Both the position numbers and the translations under genes were made by a program. A stretch of DNA of 64,000 bases from the NCBI RefSeq assembly GCF_005116735.1, contig NZ_SWDB01000010.1, forward strand, positions 124,001 through 188,000, in the 5' to 3' direction. The notes beneath the pieces are model-generated. The model made no database searches and was not told the DNA's origin. It saw only the letters and a program-made list of their open reading frames with translations. Of this stretch, positions 8,069 through 16,900 are shown piece after piece. The number at the start of each line of letters is the position of its first letter. Position 1 is the first letter of the stretch. Origin of the DNA: Thalassotalea mangrovi. Lineage in GTDB: Bacteria; Pseudomonadota; Gammaproteobacteria; Enterobacterales; Alteromonadaceae.

Positions 8069-9310
8069 TTAAGAGTTTGTTTCTGGGAGAAATAAAAAGT
8101 ATTGGCTTACCCCATTCAAAGCAACATTGCTTTGAATGACATTAGTAAGAGCTCTCCGGTCCACAACCGATACATCCAAACCATCCACAGGAACACTGAG
8201 CAGATTCAGCTTTTCATAAGTTTTTCGTTCAGGAGTGGCAACAAACTGCACAATACCATCATCCGTATCTTCCGAGATCTCAAGTTCAAATGGGACATCG
8301 GCGCCGACAATGTGCTCTTGCTCTACTGATAATGGCGATGGGTTATTAAATGTAGGGTAAACCTGGAACGTAACACCGTTTGCAAGATGTATATAAACAA
8401 GCAAAAACGAATCGCTTTCTAGCAATTCTGAATAGAAGGTAACTCTAGGATTTTCGGTATTAGTTTCGACACTATTCTCAAACCTACCACTGAGAAGAAA
8501 CTGCTCGCTTATTTCGCTCGAAAGATCATCGAAAAAATGAAAATGCTGTAACAGAGTTGGTTCTGTAACTTGTTGAATTCTAGTTTTTAATTGAGCATAA
8601 AATGCCTCTTGAGCTCTCTTAACCTGTTCTAGCTTTTCAGAACGTCGGTCTCTGGAAGATACCTCTTTCACCTCTGATGAGGGTAGTCTCTGAACATTAT
8701 CAGAATTACTAACCGAGTTTAGCCCGTCGATACTCTTTTCTTTCTGCGGAATATTATCTACACCATAATTACTGAAATGGAAGAAAGAATAGACCGAAGC
8801 AACTCCTATCATTGCGATAGCCACCAGTCCAGTGAAACGATGTTTATCAAGAGTTAGGCCCGATTTTTTATTCTGTTTTTCAACATTTTCATTAGCAGTT
8901 AGCTTCGGCTCACGCTGCAAAATAGTGGCTACATTATTCGACAAAGTTTCAATGGCAACATCGAGCTTCATGTCTTGAGCATCTAACCAGTGGGAAACCT
9001 TCAAAAAATAATCCATAGCATCTGACGGCAATACGTCATCAATTTTAAATGGAATAATAGGAACCCCAGAGCTGACAGCCCTTTCAACTTCTCTCAAGAC
9101 ATGATTGGAACAATTAGAAGAATTCGAGAGAACGACAATCATGCAAGCACAGCCATCAATCCCTCGTACAATACCACTTGCCCAGTCTTCACCAGGTTTT
9201 AAGTCCCTTGGGGCTATCCAACATTTTAGTTGTACACTTTCAAGTTTGGAACTAATTTGATTGGCTATATTTTTATCTTTATTCGAATACGAAATGAAAA
9301 CATCCGTCAC
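8069..9310 (-). CDS. TIR-domain membrane protein with DUF4384-like C-terminus
   Basis: 413 residues from a GTG start at 9310, chosen because AGGAA lies 8 bases upstream and the TIR fold begins right away (VTDVFISYSNKDKN). The TIR domain (1-130) has FISYS, CWIAPRDLKPGEDW and LREVERA with the candidate catalytic Glu74. A single membrane segment follows (about 159-178). The C-terminal part (about 240-390) resembles DUF4384-type envelope domains (weak match by eye). TIR domains of this kind often cleave NAD+ or make cyclic nucleotide signals. Cytoplasmic TIR plus periplasmic domain suggests envelope sensing. An ATG 57 bases upstream is less likely. Confidence 0.8.
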   Translation of the reverse strand: MTDVFISYSNKDKNIANQISSKLESVQLKCWIAPRDLKPGEDWASGIVRGIDGCACMIVVLSNSSNCSNHVLREVERAVSSGVPIIPFKIDDVLPSDAMDYFLKVSHWLDAQDMKLDVAIETLSNNVATILQREPKLTANENVEKQNKKSGLTLDKHRFTGLVAIAMIGVASVYSFFHFSNYGVDNIPQKEKSIDGLNSVSNSDNVQRLPSSEVKEVSSRDRRSEKLEQVKRAQEAFYAQLKTRIQQVTEPTLLQHFHFFDDLSSEISEQFLLSGRFENSVETNTENPRVTFYSELLESDSFLLVYIHLANGVTFQVYPTFNNPSPLSVEQEHIVGADVPFELEISEDTDDGIVQFVATPERKTYEKLNLLSVPVDGLDVSVVDRRALTNVIQSNVALNGVSQYFLFLPETNS

Positions 9311-9388
9311 GTCAGTAATTCCTGTAATTGCCAAATGTCTTTTGCAGAATTGCGTACACCGCACCAAATTGGCATTGCTTCCATGAAC

Positions 9389-9413
9389 GAAAAAACCACC
9401 CTGACAAGGGTGG
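9389..9413 (-). terminator. Rho-independent terminator
   Basis: Minus-strand stem CCACCC/GGGTGG with a six-base loop followed by TTTTTT. It ends transcription of the lipoprotein gene at 9437-10648, so the TIR gene probably has its own promoter in the 80 bases that follow. Confidence 0.85.
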
Positions 9414-9436
9414 CTTTTACCAATTTTCCAATAAAA

Positions 9437-10648
9437 TTATTCGCCAAGCACCTGCATTGGTTCAATATCCTGGCTTTCATTGCGAATATAACTTACGACA
9501 TCATCAATAGTGTCCGAGCTAAATCCAAGCTTGGCAATAACTGAAATTTTACCATCCGCATGTCGTGCTAAGTGATATTCATTTACGCCCAACGCTCTGG
9601 TAAATAATGTGTGTACCTGACCATTTTTGATATCAACAGCTTTTACTTTGGTAGATGTTTTGTAAAATGCGATAGGACCAGTTGGCGTGCTTGCCCAATC
9701 TATTGCCCAAAAATAGTGACTACCATTTTTAAAACCATTCTGGTCAAAAAGCGCCTCGGTAAAGTTTACGTTAGCACACTCGTTTACAACCGAGTTTCTT
9801 TGAACACAACCACTATATTCGGCAACATCTTTGCCACTTAAATGAACATCTAGCGGTACTGTTTCGCCTGTAGCAATGTTTGCTAAAACATAGTGATCAG
9901 CCTTATTAAGCCCTAATGTATTTCCAAGGCTGTCAATAGAATCCATCAGGCCACCAATACCACTTTTTTGCGCTGGATTACTGTCCTTTTCCAATAGGAT
10001 ATAACCGCTTGATGCAACGTCGCCTTTTTGAAATTGAGCAATGTGATATCCATCAACAAGGTTTAATGGCTTCACTCGCCCACCAATGGTGTATTGGAAT
10101 GCTGAACCTGTGCGGCCGATAATAAAGCCATCAGCAGTCGGAATTAATGTAGAACCAGGTAATGTTTTACCTGTTACGGTACGTACGTTGTAGCTAGAGC
10201 CGTTTTTAAAGACAGTTGCGATTTTAATCGGTTCTGCAGTCGAACCTGCACGAAAATATTTAAGGGTAAATGTGCCATCAAAATTTTGAATGGCGTATGT
10301 AAATTCACCAGTTAAACGATTACTACCGTGCTTAGCAACAGAACCTTCGAAGTCCAGATACATCTCGCCATCAATCAAGATACCATCTTTTTTCAGTTCA
10401 AAAAGTGCTGGTCCACCGGTTGCAAAAACGTTTTCTTTTTTCGCAAGCAATTCTTGTTCACTAATTGCAGGCTCCTGCTGCGCCATTTGATTTTGGTTTT
10501 GTACCTGCGGAGCCATCATCCGTTGCGTAAGAGCTGCTCTTGCTTGAGCTAATTGAGGGTTGTTGTACGCTTGAGGCGTTACTAAACAGCCAGTCAGTGA
10601 GGAAAGAGCAAGAGCGGAAAAAATAGCCTTAAGTTTAAATTGATTCAT
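9437..10648 (-). CDS. Putative lipoprotein, unknown function
   Basis: 403 residues from the ATG at 10648 (AAGGA upstream). The N-terminus MNQFKLKAIFSALALSSLTGC is a lipoprotein signal with Cys at the lipobox. A glutamine-rich stretch (about 45-65) leads to a beta-rich body containing FEGSVAKHGSNRLTGEFTY, reminiscent of MORN-like or glycine-turn surface motifs, and a C-terminal part with one cysteine pair. I do not recognise the family. It lies upstream of the TIR gene but is separated from it by a strong terminator, so membership in the TIR/SLOG cluster is uncertain. Confidence 0.65.
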   Translation of the reverse strand: MNQFKLKAIFSALALSSLTGCLVTPQAYNNPQLAQARAALTQRMMAPQVQNQNQMAQQEPAISEQELLAKKENVFATGGPALFELKKDGILIDGEMYLDFEGSVAKHGSNRLTGEFTYAIQNFDGTFTLKYFRAGSTAEPIKIATVFKNGSSYNVRTVTGKTLPGSTLIPTADGFIIGRTGSAFQYTIGGRVKPLNLVDGYHIAQFQKGDVASSGYILLEKDSNPAQKSGIGGLMDSIDSLGNTLGLNKADHYVLANIATGETVPLDVHLSGKDVAEYSGCVQRNSVVNECANVNFTEALFDQNGFKNGSHYFWAIDWASTPTGPIAFYKTSTKVKAVDIKNGQVHTLFTRALGVNEYHLARHADGKISVIAKLGFSSDTIDDVVSYIRNESQDIEPMQVLGE

Positions 10649-11096
10649 AAGGGGGTCCTTTACGTTAAAAATCAATATGAAAAAAGAGAAAGGACCTTAA
10701 CCACTCAATTACAAAAGAGCAACAAATTGAATACAAAAAGTTACAATTTAAAGTTCGTTCGCACAATAAACACACATAAGGTTTAAAAATTGGCCGCAAC
10801 AGCGTATATATTGATCACATATTAACCTTGTAATTGCCCTCTTCTTTCATTGTTTCTCAATGGACAATAAACAATTCAATCTGGAGTTAATATTTGGTTA
10901 ACGATCTATTGGCAGAAAATCTCGATTAGTGACAGTTTGTTTTGACTCTCTGCCATAAGTAGCCCTAATTGCAGTAACGGCTGATTTATGGCGTGAACAG
11001 ACTACATAAGAAGGGATATTCAATGCATTACCAAAGCGTTAATCGAACTGCACTAGTCAAGTGCTCAGTCTGGACATTTTAGGGAATTCAAAAATG
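10649..11096. other. AT-rich intergenic region, no gene seen
   Basis: About 450 bases between the lipoprotein gene and the end of the cys operon. It must contain the minus-strand promoter of the lipoprotein gene. I see no convincing open frame and no repeat family in it. Confidence 0.6.
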
Positions 11097-11121
11097 CAAA
11101 AAGCCCAACTAACGTTGAGCT
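11097..11121 (-). terminator. Rho-independent terminator of the cys operon
   Basis: Minus-strand RNA stem AGCUCAAC/GUUGGGCU (one U-G pair) with a GUUA loop and UUUU tail. It lies about 275 bases beyond the cysC stop codon, with an R2 array between, so the array appears to separate the last gene from its terminator. Confidence 0.7.
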
Positions 11122-11130
11122 TTTCTGCAC

Positions 11131-11152
11131 GGATCAAGACCTGACCCCACAT
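11131..11152. repeat. REP-like remnant (GATCAAGACCTGACCCCA)
   Basis: Sequence resembling the GGGGTCAG end motif of REP elements moved by RAYT transposases; a full palindrome of the same type is at 45188-45230. No transposase is present. Confidence 0.4.
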
Positions 11153-11156
11153 AACG

Positions 11157-11408
11157 AAAAACAAAGCTTTAAGCCACAAGCTGTAAGCCGTAAGTAAGAG
11201 CAAAAAACAGGCTTTAACGCTGTATGGCTGTATGGCTGTAAAGTAAGAGTGAAAAGCAAAGCTGTATGCTCCAAGCTATAAGACGAGAGTAAGAGCCGAT
11301 TTTTCTTAAAGCTTACAGCTTTCATCTTACAGCTTTATAGCCTTATAGCTCTATAGCCTTAAAGCCTCTCTGCTTTTTCTTATAGCATACAGCTTTCTAC
11401 TTACAGCT
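11157..11408. repeat. R2 array (mirror halves)
   Basis: Forward half made of AAGCTGTAAGCCGTAAG words, then a reverse half made of CTTACAGCTTTATAGCC words, so the array could fold on itself. It overlaps the last three codons and stop of cysC. Confidence 0.85.
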
Positions 11409-11990
11409 TTCGTCCAGGTACTGGACTACTTTTTCCGCACTCTCGATCACACTCATTTCATCCGTCTTGATATGAATATCCGCCTGTAATGGCGCTTCGT
11501 AATCGGAGGTGATTCCGGTGAAATCTTTTATCTCCCCGGCCCGGGCTTTTTTGTATAAGCCTTTCGGATCCCTCGATTCACAGACATCAAGCGGGGCATC
11601 GATAAAGACTTCAATAAACTCGCCCTCTTCCAACATCTTGCGGACCATTTCACGGTCAGCGCGAAACGGCGAAATGAAAGCGGTGCTGACAATCAAACCG
11701 GCATCAACGAACAGCTTGCTGACTTCACCGATGCGGCGAATATTTTCAACGCGTTCGGCATCGGAAAAGCCCAAATCGCCATTCAGGCCATGACGCACAT
11801 TATCGCCATCAAGTAGGTAAGTGTGTTTACCTTGTTTAAATAACAACTCATCAACGGCATTAGCGATGGTGGATTTACCACTACCGCTCAACCCCGTATA
11901 CCATAACAAACAGGGCTTTTGTTGTTTCAGGCTGGCTCTGTCATGCTTTGATACCTGATGCATGTGCCAAACCGTGTTTTCTGTTTTCAT
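11397..11990 (-). CDS. cysC: Adenylylsulfate kinase CysC
   Basis: Phosphorylates APS to PAPS with ATP; cytoplasmic; 197 residues, normal length. The Walker A motif GLSGSGKST is at 33-41, with [10 protein letters not shown] and the ISPFRADR segment carrying the family active-site serine. AGGAA lies 8 bases before the ATG. It is the last gene of the order cysD, cysN, SLC13 permease, cysC. The final codons (Ser-Cys-Lys) and the TAG stop lie inside an R2 repeat. PAPS serves both sulfate reduction and sulfotransferases such as the one at 35260-36210. Confidence 0.96.
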   Translation of the reverse strand: MKTENTVWHMHQVSKHDRASLKQQKPCLLWYTGLSGSGKSTIANAVDELLFKQGKHTYLLDGDNVRHGLNGDLGFSDAERVENIRRIGEVSKLFVDAGLIVSTAFISPFRADREMVRKMLEEGEFIEVFIDAPLDVCESRDPKGLYKKARAGEIKDFTGITSDYEAPLQADIHIKTDEMSVIESAEKVVQYLDESCK

Positions 11991-12013
11991 AAAAAAATTC
12001 CTAAAAATCGTAG

Positions 12014-12301
12014 ATTTTTAAAAGCTGTAAGCCATAAGCGATAAGACGAGAGTAAGAGCAAGTCCTATGCTGTAACGCTTTAAGGCTGTAAAGCCGTAAA
12101 GTAAAAAGCTGCTTTTTCTTATAGCTTACAGCTTTCGTCTTACAGCTTGCTATTAAAGTAAAAAGCTGCTTTTTCTTATAGCTTACAGCTTTCGTCTTAC
12201 AGCTTCCTAATAAAGTAAAAACCGTTTTTTCCATAAAGCCATATAGCTTTATAGCCCTAAAGCCTTTCTTACAGCTTACAGCTTTGGTCTTACAGCTGCT
12301 T
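12014..12301. repeat. R2 array between permease and cysC
   Basis: Forward words (GCTGTAAGCCATAAGCG, AAAGCCGTAAAG) then two near-identical reverse blocks built around CTTATAGCTTACAGC. The array begins right after the permease stop codon. Confidence 0.85.
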
Positions 12302-14029
12302 TTAAAACGGAAAAATAAGAGGGATCAGCGTGATCGCTGCTGTGCTATACGTGACCGACACGGGGATGCCGAACTTTATAAAGTGCTTAAGCTGGTAATT
12401 GCCAGCGTTAAAGACCATTAAATTGGTCTGATAACCCCAGGGCATAATGAAACTGCCGCTGGCTGCAAATGCCACAGCCATGATAAATGGCATGGGGTCA
12501 ACCCCAAGGCCAAGGGCGATGTTATAGGCAATGGGAAAGATTAACGCTGCAGCGGCATTGTTGGTAACCAGCTCGGTAAAGACTAAGGTCACCAGATACA
12601 CGCAAACAAATGCCAGCATCACGTCACTTCCGAGTAAATAGTGTTCTGCGCTGTCAGCAATTAACTGCGAGACGCCAGTATTTTCCATCGCGGTCGATAA
12701 CGACAAAGCACAGGTAACCACCAACCAGATTTCAAACGGAAAGCGCCGTTTAATTTCGCTTAAACTGATGCAGTTAAAGGCAAATAGTCCGGCGGTGTAT
12801 ACCAGCAAACATTCCAGTAAGGTAAACGGCAAGGCAATCGATGCACTTATACTGGCAGCAAAACCGAGTAAGGCATAACTGTTGCGCCAGCCGGATAAGA
12901 TGTTTTCCGGTTTCACCCCGGATAATAAAAAGAAGTTTTTCGATAAGTTCGGACGTGAGCGAAAGTCATTACCAACCGCTAAAACCAGAAAATCGCCAGA
13001 GCGAATGACGATCTCGCCAAGCTTTCCGGAAAGCGTTTCCCCTTCCCGGCGAATGGCGACAACGGCCGCGTCAAAGCGCGCTCTAAACCCAGATTGTTTG
13101 AGTGATAAACCGGCAATTGACGAACCGGGTTTGACCAACACTTCCGTGAGGTTATCGGTAAGGAGATCGTTTTGTTCGGCAAACAGTTGCAAGCCATCAT
13201 ATTGCTGCAGAACCTTTACCTTAGTGACATCGCCACTAAATACCAGTTTGTCCCCGGCTAATATGCGTTCATCCGGCGCCACCGGCGAAATTAAAAAGCC
13301 CTGGCGAATGATTTCCACCAGATAAAAGGCATCGATATTCCTCAGGCCATTGTCTTCAATTGACTGGCCAATCAATTTTGAATCGCTAGATACTTTTGCT
13401 TCAATAAAATACGCCTGCGGCTGTTCCGAGGTTTTAATGCTCTTTGGCAAGCGCGGCAACATCAACGCCATCACCAGAAAACAGGCCAGGCACGCCCCTA
13501 TGCCAACCAGGGTGAAATCGAAAAACGCCAGGCTTGCCATGCCTTTTTCGATAACCATTGAATTAACAATAAGGTTGGTAGAAGTACCCACCAAGGTTAA
13601 CGTGCCACCTAAAATGGCAGCGTAAGATAACGGCAATAACAACCGCCCCGGGTTGATATGCTTGTTATTTTTTAAGGGCGTAATCAGGGTTGCAACGATA
13701 GCGGTGTTATTTAATACCGCCGAGCTTAACGCCGTGCCAAACAACAACTTTACATAGGATGCCGTAGCTGATTTTGAAATCAGCTTAACCGATATATAGC
13801 GAAGAAAGCTGGTTCGCTCTAAGGCAAATGAACACAGGATCAGTAATACCAGCGACAATAAGCCTGAATTCACCCCGTTATCAAAGATCTCATCAGTAGT
13901 CACCAACCCACAAACCAGGCACAACAATATCGAAAAAGAAAATACCTTTTCCGGCGCTTTTTGAAATCGAACCAGCCCTAAAAAGGTGGCAAGGAAGATC
14001 CCCACCATCAACCATTGGCTAAGAAGCAT
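12302..14029 (-). CDS. SLC13-family permease with TrkA-C domains (sulfate uptake)
   Basis: 575 residues. Two groups of hydrophobic helices (about 1-190 and 390-575) flank a soluble middle with two RCK_C/TrkA-C type domains (about 205-290 and 295-375). The motifs GGTLTLVGTSTNLIVN and VTNNAAAALIFPIA are the two helical-hairpin substrate motifs of DASS/SLC13 transporters. Its position between cysN and cysC supports sodium-coupled sulfate import feeding the APS/PAPS enzymes. Inner membrane. An R2 array separates it from cysC, and R1/R2/R5 units separate it from cysN. Confidence 0.9.
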   Translation of the reverse strand: MLLSQWLMVGIFLATFLGLVRFQKAPEKVFSFSILLCLVCGLVTTDEIFDNGVNSGLLSLVLLILCSFALERTSFLRYISVKLISKSATASYVKLLFGTALSSAVLNNTAIVATLITPLKNNKHINPGRLLLPLSYAAILGGTLTLVGTSTNLIVNSMVIEKGMASLAFFDFTLVGIGACLACFLVMALMLPRLPKSIKTSEQPQAYFIEAKVSSDSKLIGQSIEDNGLRNIDAFYLVEIIRQGFLISPVAPDERILAGDKLVFSGDVTKVKVLQQYDGLQLFAEQNDLLTDNLTEVLVKPGSSIAGLSLKQSGFRARFDAAVVAIRREGETLSGKLGEIVIRSGDFLVLAVGNDFRSRPNLSKNFFLLSGVKPENILSGWRNSYALLGFAASISASIALPFTLLECLLVYTAGLFAFNCISLSEIKRRFPFEIWLVVTCALSLSTAMENTGVSQLIADSAEHYLLGSDVMLAFVCVYLVTLVFTELVTNNAAAALIFPIAYNIALGLGVDPMPFIMAVAFAASGSFIMPWGYQTNLMVFNAGNYQLKHFIKFGIPVSVTYSTAAITLIPLIFPF

Positions 14030-14065
14030 AAAAAAACTTTTTCCCTTTCAGTCGTGTGAGACAAC

Positions 14066-14155
14066 AGCACACTTCGTTCCTAGCACGTTTCACTCCTGGC
14101 ACGCTGATAAATCAGCTCCTAGCATGCAATCTAAGATTGCGCCTAGCAAAAGCAA
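14066..14155. repeat. R1 array
   Basis: TCCTAGCACGTTTCACTCC words, palindromes CTGAT/ATCAG and GCAATC/GATTGC, then GCCTAGC. It starts about 35 bases upstream of the permease start. Confidence 0.8.
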
Positions 14156-14173
14156 GAGCAACTCAAGAGTTAT

Positions 14174-14285
14174 GGTGGGAGTGTGAGGTGGAAGATGATT
14201 TTTCTTCCCGCAGTGCAGCTAGATACTTCCACCTCCCACCGTATATTAGTTCCCCGTCATTTCCAGCCACGACTGGAAATCTGAA
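14174..14285. repeat. Composite cassette: GGTGGAAG hairpin plus R5 hairpin
   Basis: Third copy of the long hairpin (14174-14240), with R5 unit CGTCATTTCCAG...CTGGAAATCT starting 15 bases later (14255). The order R1, long hairpin, R5 matches the copies at 2787 and 4681. Confidence 0.75.
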
Positions 14286-14344
14286 CTCAGCCGAAGAGCG
14301 AGATCTTCAATTACTCGTAGATGACGAATCCGAAAAAGCAGGCC

Positions 14345-14607
14345 ATAACGACTAAAGCTTTAAGCCCAAAAAGCAAAGTTTTAAGCCACAAGCTGCAAGC
14401 TGCAAGCCGTAAGTAAGAGCAAAAACAAACCTTAACTTAACTAGCCGCTTTTTCTTATAGCTTACAGCTTCTTTGCTTTTTCTTTATAGCGTTACAGCTC
14501 TATAGCCCTACAGCCTCTTTGCTTTTTCTTACAGCTTAAAGCTTTTAGCTTTTAGCTTTTAGCTTTTAGCTTTTAGCTTTTAGCTTTTAGCTTTTAGCTT
14601 ACAGCTT
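14345..14607. repeat. R2 array with TTTTAGC run, at cysN 3' end
   Basis: Forward AGCTGCAAGCCGTAAG words, reverse CTTATAGCTTACAGC words, then about nine tandem copies of the 7-mer CTTTTAG. The array overlaps the last codons (Ala-Val-Ser) and stop of cysN. Confidence 0.85.
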
Positions 14608-16006
14608 TACATTCCCATTCTGGGAATGTAGCCCGAATAAACGCATTCAAGTCTTTTTCCGACTGGGTATATTCACGTGCCTGTGGCTGGTCTTCACCGG
14701 CGACTGTGGTTTCAGTGATCATACCCGCGCCCACGGTTATATTGGTAAGACGGTCAATAATCACAAACGAACCAGTACCCTTAACTTTCACGTATTCATC
14801 GATAACCACTGGAGAATTGGTCTGTACCACACAAGAAGCAATTTCATTTAACTGCATCTCACTTTCTTCGATGTGCTCCAGGGTATTTACATCAATGCGA
14901 TGGTCGATTTTATTGACACGGCCATAGGTGTTCTTGGTACCAATTTTAAATTCGTACTCTTTACCCGGCTGCATCGCCGCTTCGCTCATCCAGACGATGG
15001 TGGCGCGGAATTTATCGGAAGCCGTAGATAGCTTGTTTGATTTAACCAGCACATCGCCACGGGACACATCGATTTCATCGTTTAAGGTGATTGTCACCGC
15101 CTGGCCGACAAACGCCGACTGCAATTCGCCATCGGCGGTCACTATGCTTTTCACCGACGATGATTTACCAGAAGGCATGGCAGTGATCACATCACCGACA
15201 TGGATAATGCCACCGGCGATGGTGCCACAAAAACCACGAAAATCCAGATTTGGACGGGTAACATATTGCACCGGGAAACGAAAATCGTCGGTATTTTTAT
15301 CGGTGTCGACTTTCACCGTATCCAGCAGCGCCATTAAGGTCGCGCCAGGGTACCATTCCATTGCCTCGGATTTGTTTACCACGTTATCGCCTTTCAGAGC
15401 AGAGATAGGGACAAAGCGAATATCCGGAATATCCAACTGCTCAGCAAACGTCTTGTAGTCTTCTTTGATCTTGCGATAAACATCCTGCGAATAATCGACA
15501 AGATCCATTTTGTTTACCGCAACGATAATGTGCTTAATACCCAACAAGGAACAAATATAACTATGACGTTTGGTTTGGGTTTGCACCCCATAACGGGCAT
15601 CAACCATTACAATCGCCAAATCACAGTTCGATGCACCGGTTGCCATATTGCGGGTATACTGCTCATGGCCAGGACAGTCGGCGATAATAAACTTACGCTT
15701 TTCAGTAGCAAAATAACGATACGCTACATCAATGGTAATGCCCTGCTCACGCTCCGACTGCAAACCATCTACCAACAATGCCAGGTCAAACTCCTGATCC
15801 GTGGTATTAAACTTCTTCGAATCTGATTTAATCGCCGCCATATGATCTTCGAAGATCAATTTCGAGTCGTGCAATAGGCGGCCAATCAGCGTTGATTTAC
15901 CATCGTCGACATTACCGCAGGTTAAAAAACGCAGCATGTCTTTGTTTTCATGTACTTTCAGATATTCTTCGATATCCGTTTCTAATAAAGATTGTTCGTC
16001 AATCAT
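14594..16006 (-). CDS. cysN: Sulfate adenylyltransferase subunit 1 (GTPase) CysN
   Basis: GTPase subunit of ATP sulfurylase, 470 residues, normal length for CysN without a kinase fusion. GTPase motifs: GNVDDGKST (31-39), DCPGHEQY (G3) and NKMD (G4), with the usual EF-Tu-like beta-barrel domains behind. With CysD it makes APS from sulfate and ATP, driven by GTP hydrolysis. A palindrome TACATTCCCA/TGGGAATGTA lies in the last coding bases. The last residues Ala-Val-Ser and the TAA stop come from an R2 repeat, so the natural C-terminus was probably altered by a few residues. Confidence 0.96.
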   Translation of the reverse strand: MIDEQSLLETDIEEYLKVHENKDMLRFLTCGNVDDGKSTLIGRLLHDSKLIFEDHMAAIKSDSKKFNTTDQEFDLALLVDGLQSEREQGITIDVAYRYFATEKRKFIIADCPGHEQYTRNMATGASNCDLAIVMVDARYGVQTQTKRHSYICSLLGIKHIIVAVNKMDLVDYSQDVYRKIKEDYKTFAEQLDIPDIRFVPISALKGDNVVNKSEAMEWYPGATLMALLDTVKVDTDKNTDDFRFPVQYVTRPNLDFRGFCGTIAGGIIHVGDVITAMPSGKSSSVKSIVTADGELQSAFVGQAVTITLNDEIDVSRGDVLVKSNKLSTASDKFRATIVWMSEAAMQPGKEYEFKIGTKNTYGRVNKIDHRIDVNTLEHIEESEMQLNEIASCVVQTNSPVVIDEYVKVKGTGSFVIIDRLTNITVGAGMITETTVAGEDQPQAREYTQSEKDLNAFIRATFPEWECKAVS

Positions 16007-16026
16007 AAAACCTATTTCCGTTTCAA

Positions 16027-16275
16027 AGCTGTAATGCTGTAAGGCTGTAAGGCCGTAAAGAAAAAGCCGGTTTAACGCTGTAGCGCTTCAAGGCTTTAAG
16101 GCCGTAAAGTAAGAGCCACTTTATCGCTTTACAGCTCTATGGCTTTATAGCCTTCTTTGTCGCTGTAATGCTTTAAGGCTGTAAGGCTGTAAAGAAAAAG
16201 CGACTTTATCGCCTTACAGCTCTATGGCTTTATAGCCTTCTCTATAGCTTTATAGCTCTAAAGCCTTACGGCTTA
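16027..16275. repeat. R2 array between cysN and S23-type gene
   Basis: Alternating forward (GCTGTAAGGCTGTAAGGCCG) and reverse (TTACAGCTCTATGGCTTTAT) halves repeated twice. Its end forms the last two codons and stop of the S23-type gene. Confidence 0.85.
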
Positions 16276-16619
16276 CTTTGCTCTAGTATCTTTTTTCTTA
16301 ATCCATTCAACATGGCATCAATGTATCTGGTGTCTGACAACCATCGCTTGCCAATGTCATCATCTATGTAATCGATATCTATACCGATATAAATCTGGGT
16401 TCTCAACTCTGCGCAAGACCCTCTGGCCAATGTCAAAAAGTGTGCTTTTTCTTTGGCAGAATTGCGCGCCATACCTTCAGCAACATTGCTAGGTATCGAC
16501 AAACCAGAACGAGTAATTTGATCTTTGTATCCGAAATTGTTAAATCCTTTAAAGTAAAGGTATAACTCTTTCGATAGCTTCAACGATTCTTTCCAAACCG
16601 TAAGTTTTTCATAATTCAT
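16266..16619 (-). CDS. Four-helix-bundle protein, S23/IVP family (copy 1)
   Basis: 117 residues, start supported by AAAGGA 6 bases upstream. Motif YKDQITRSGLSIPSNVAEG is the signature of the 23S-rRNA intervening-sequence (S23) family of small four-helix bundles, related to Avd of diversity-generating retroelements. The biochemical role of the family is unknown. It lies inside the cys operon between cysD and cysN, same strand, with R2 arrays on both sides, and its last codons plus stop (SKP-TAA) are R2 sequence. This looks like an insertion. Related copies are at 46654 and 59958. Confidence 0.88.
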   Translation of the reverse strand: MNYEKLTVWKESLKLSKELYLYFKGFNNFGYKDQITRSGLSIPSNVAEGMARNSAKEKAHFLTLARGSCAELRTQIYIGIDIDYIDDDIGKRWLSDTRYIDAMLNGLRKKILEQSKP

Positions 16620-16640
16620 AGCAAATCCTTTTGCATAAAC

Positions 16641-16862
16641 AAGCTGTAACGATAGAAGGCTGTAGGGCTGTAAAGTAAGAGCGAAAAACCAAGCTTTAGC
16701 GCTTTAATGCCGTAAAGTAAGAGCGAAAAAACCGGCTGTAATGCTTTAAGGCTGTATGGCCGTAAAGTAAAAACCGCTTTTTCCTTAAAGCCTTATAGCT
16801 CTATAGCTTTAAAGCCTCAAATCCTTCTTTACAGCTTTATAGCTCTACAGCCTTACAGCTTA
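16641..16862. repeat. R2 array between S23-type gene and cysD
   Basis: Forward AAGGCTGTAAGG/GCCGTAAAG words then reverse CTTTATAGCTCTACAGCC words, ending at the palindrome that covers the cysD stop. Confidence 0.85.
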
Positions 16863-16900
16863 CTTTTAACCCAACAACTATTATATAGTTGGGTTAAAAG
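16863..16900. repeat. Palindrome spanning the cysD stop codon
   Basis: Arms CTTTTAACCCAAC and GTTGGGTTAAAAG (13 bases, perfect) around a short AT-rich loop. One arm contains the last codon and TAA stop of cysD. No T-run follows, so it is not a standard terminator. Confidence 0.75.

Noticed and set aside
12001-12234. Open frame of 77 codons with an internal duplicated peptide
   Set aside because: It is the R2 array read in one frame; the peptide duplication is the DNA duplication.
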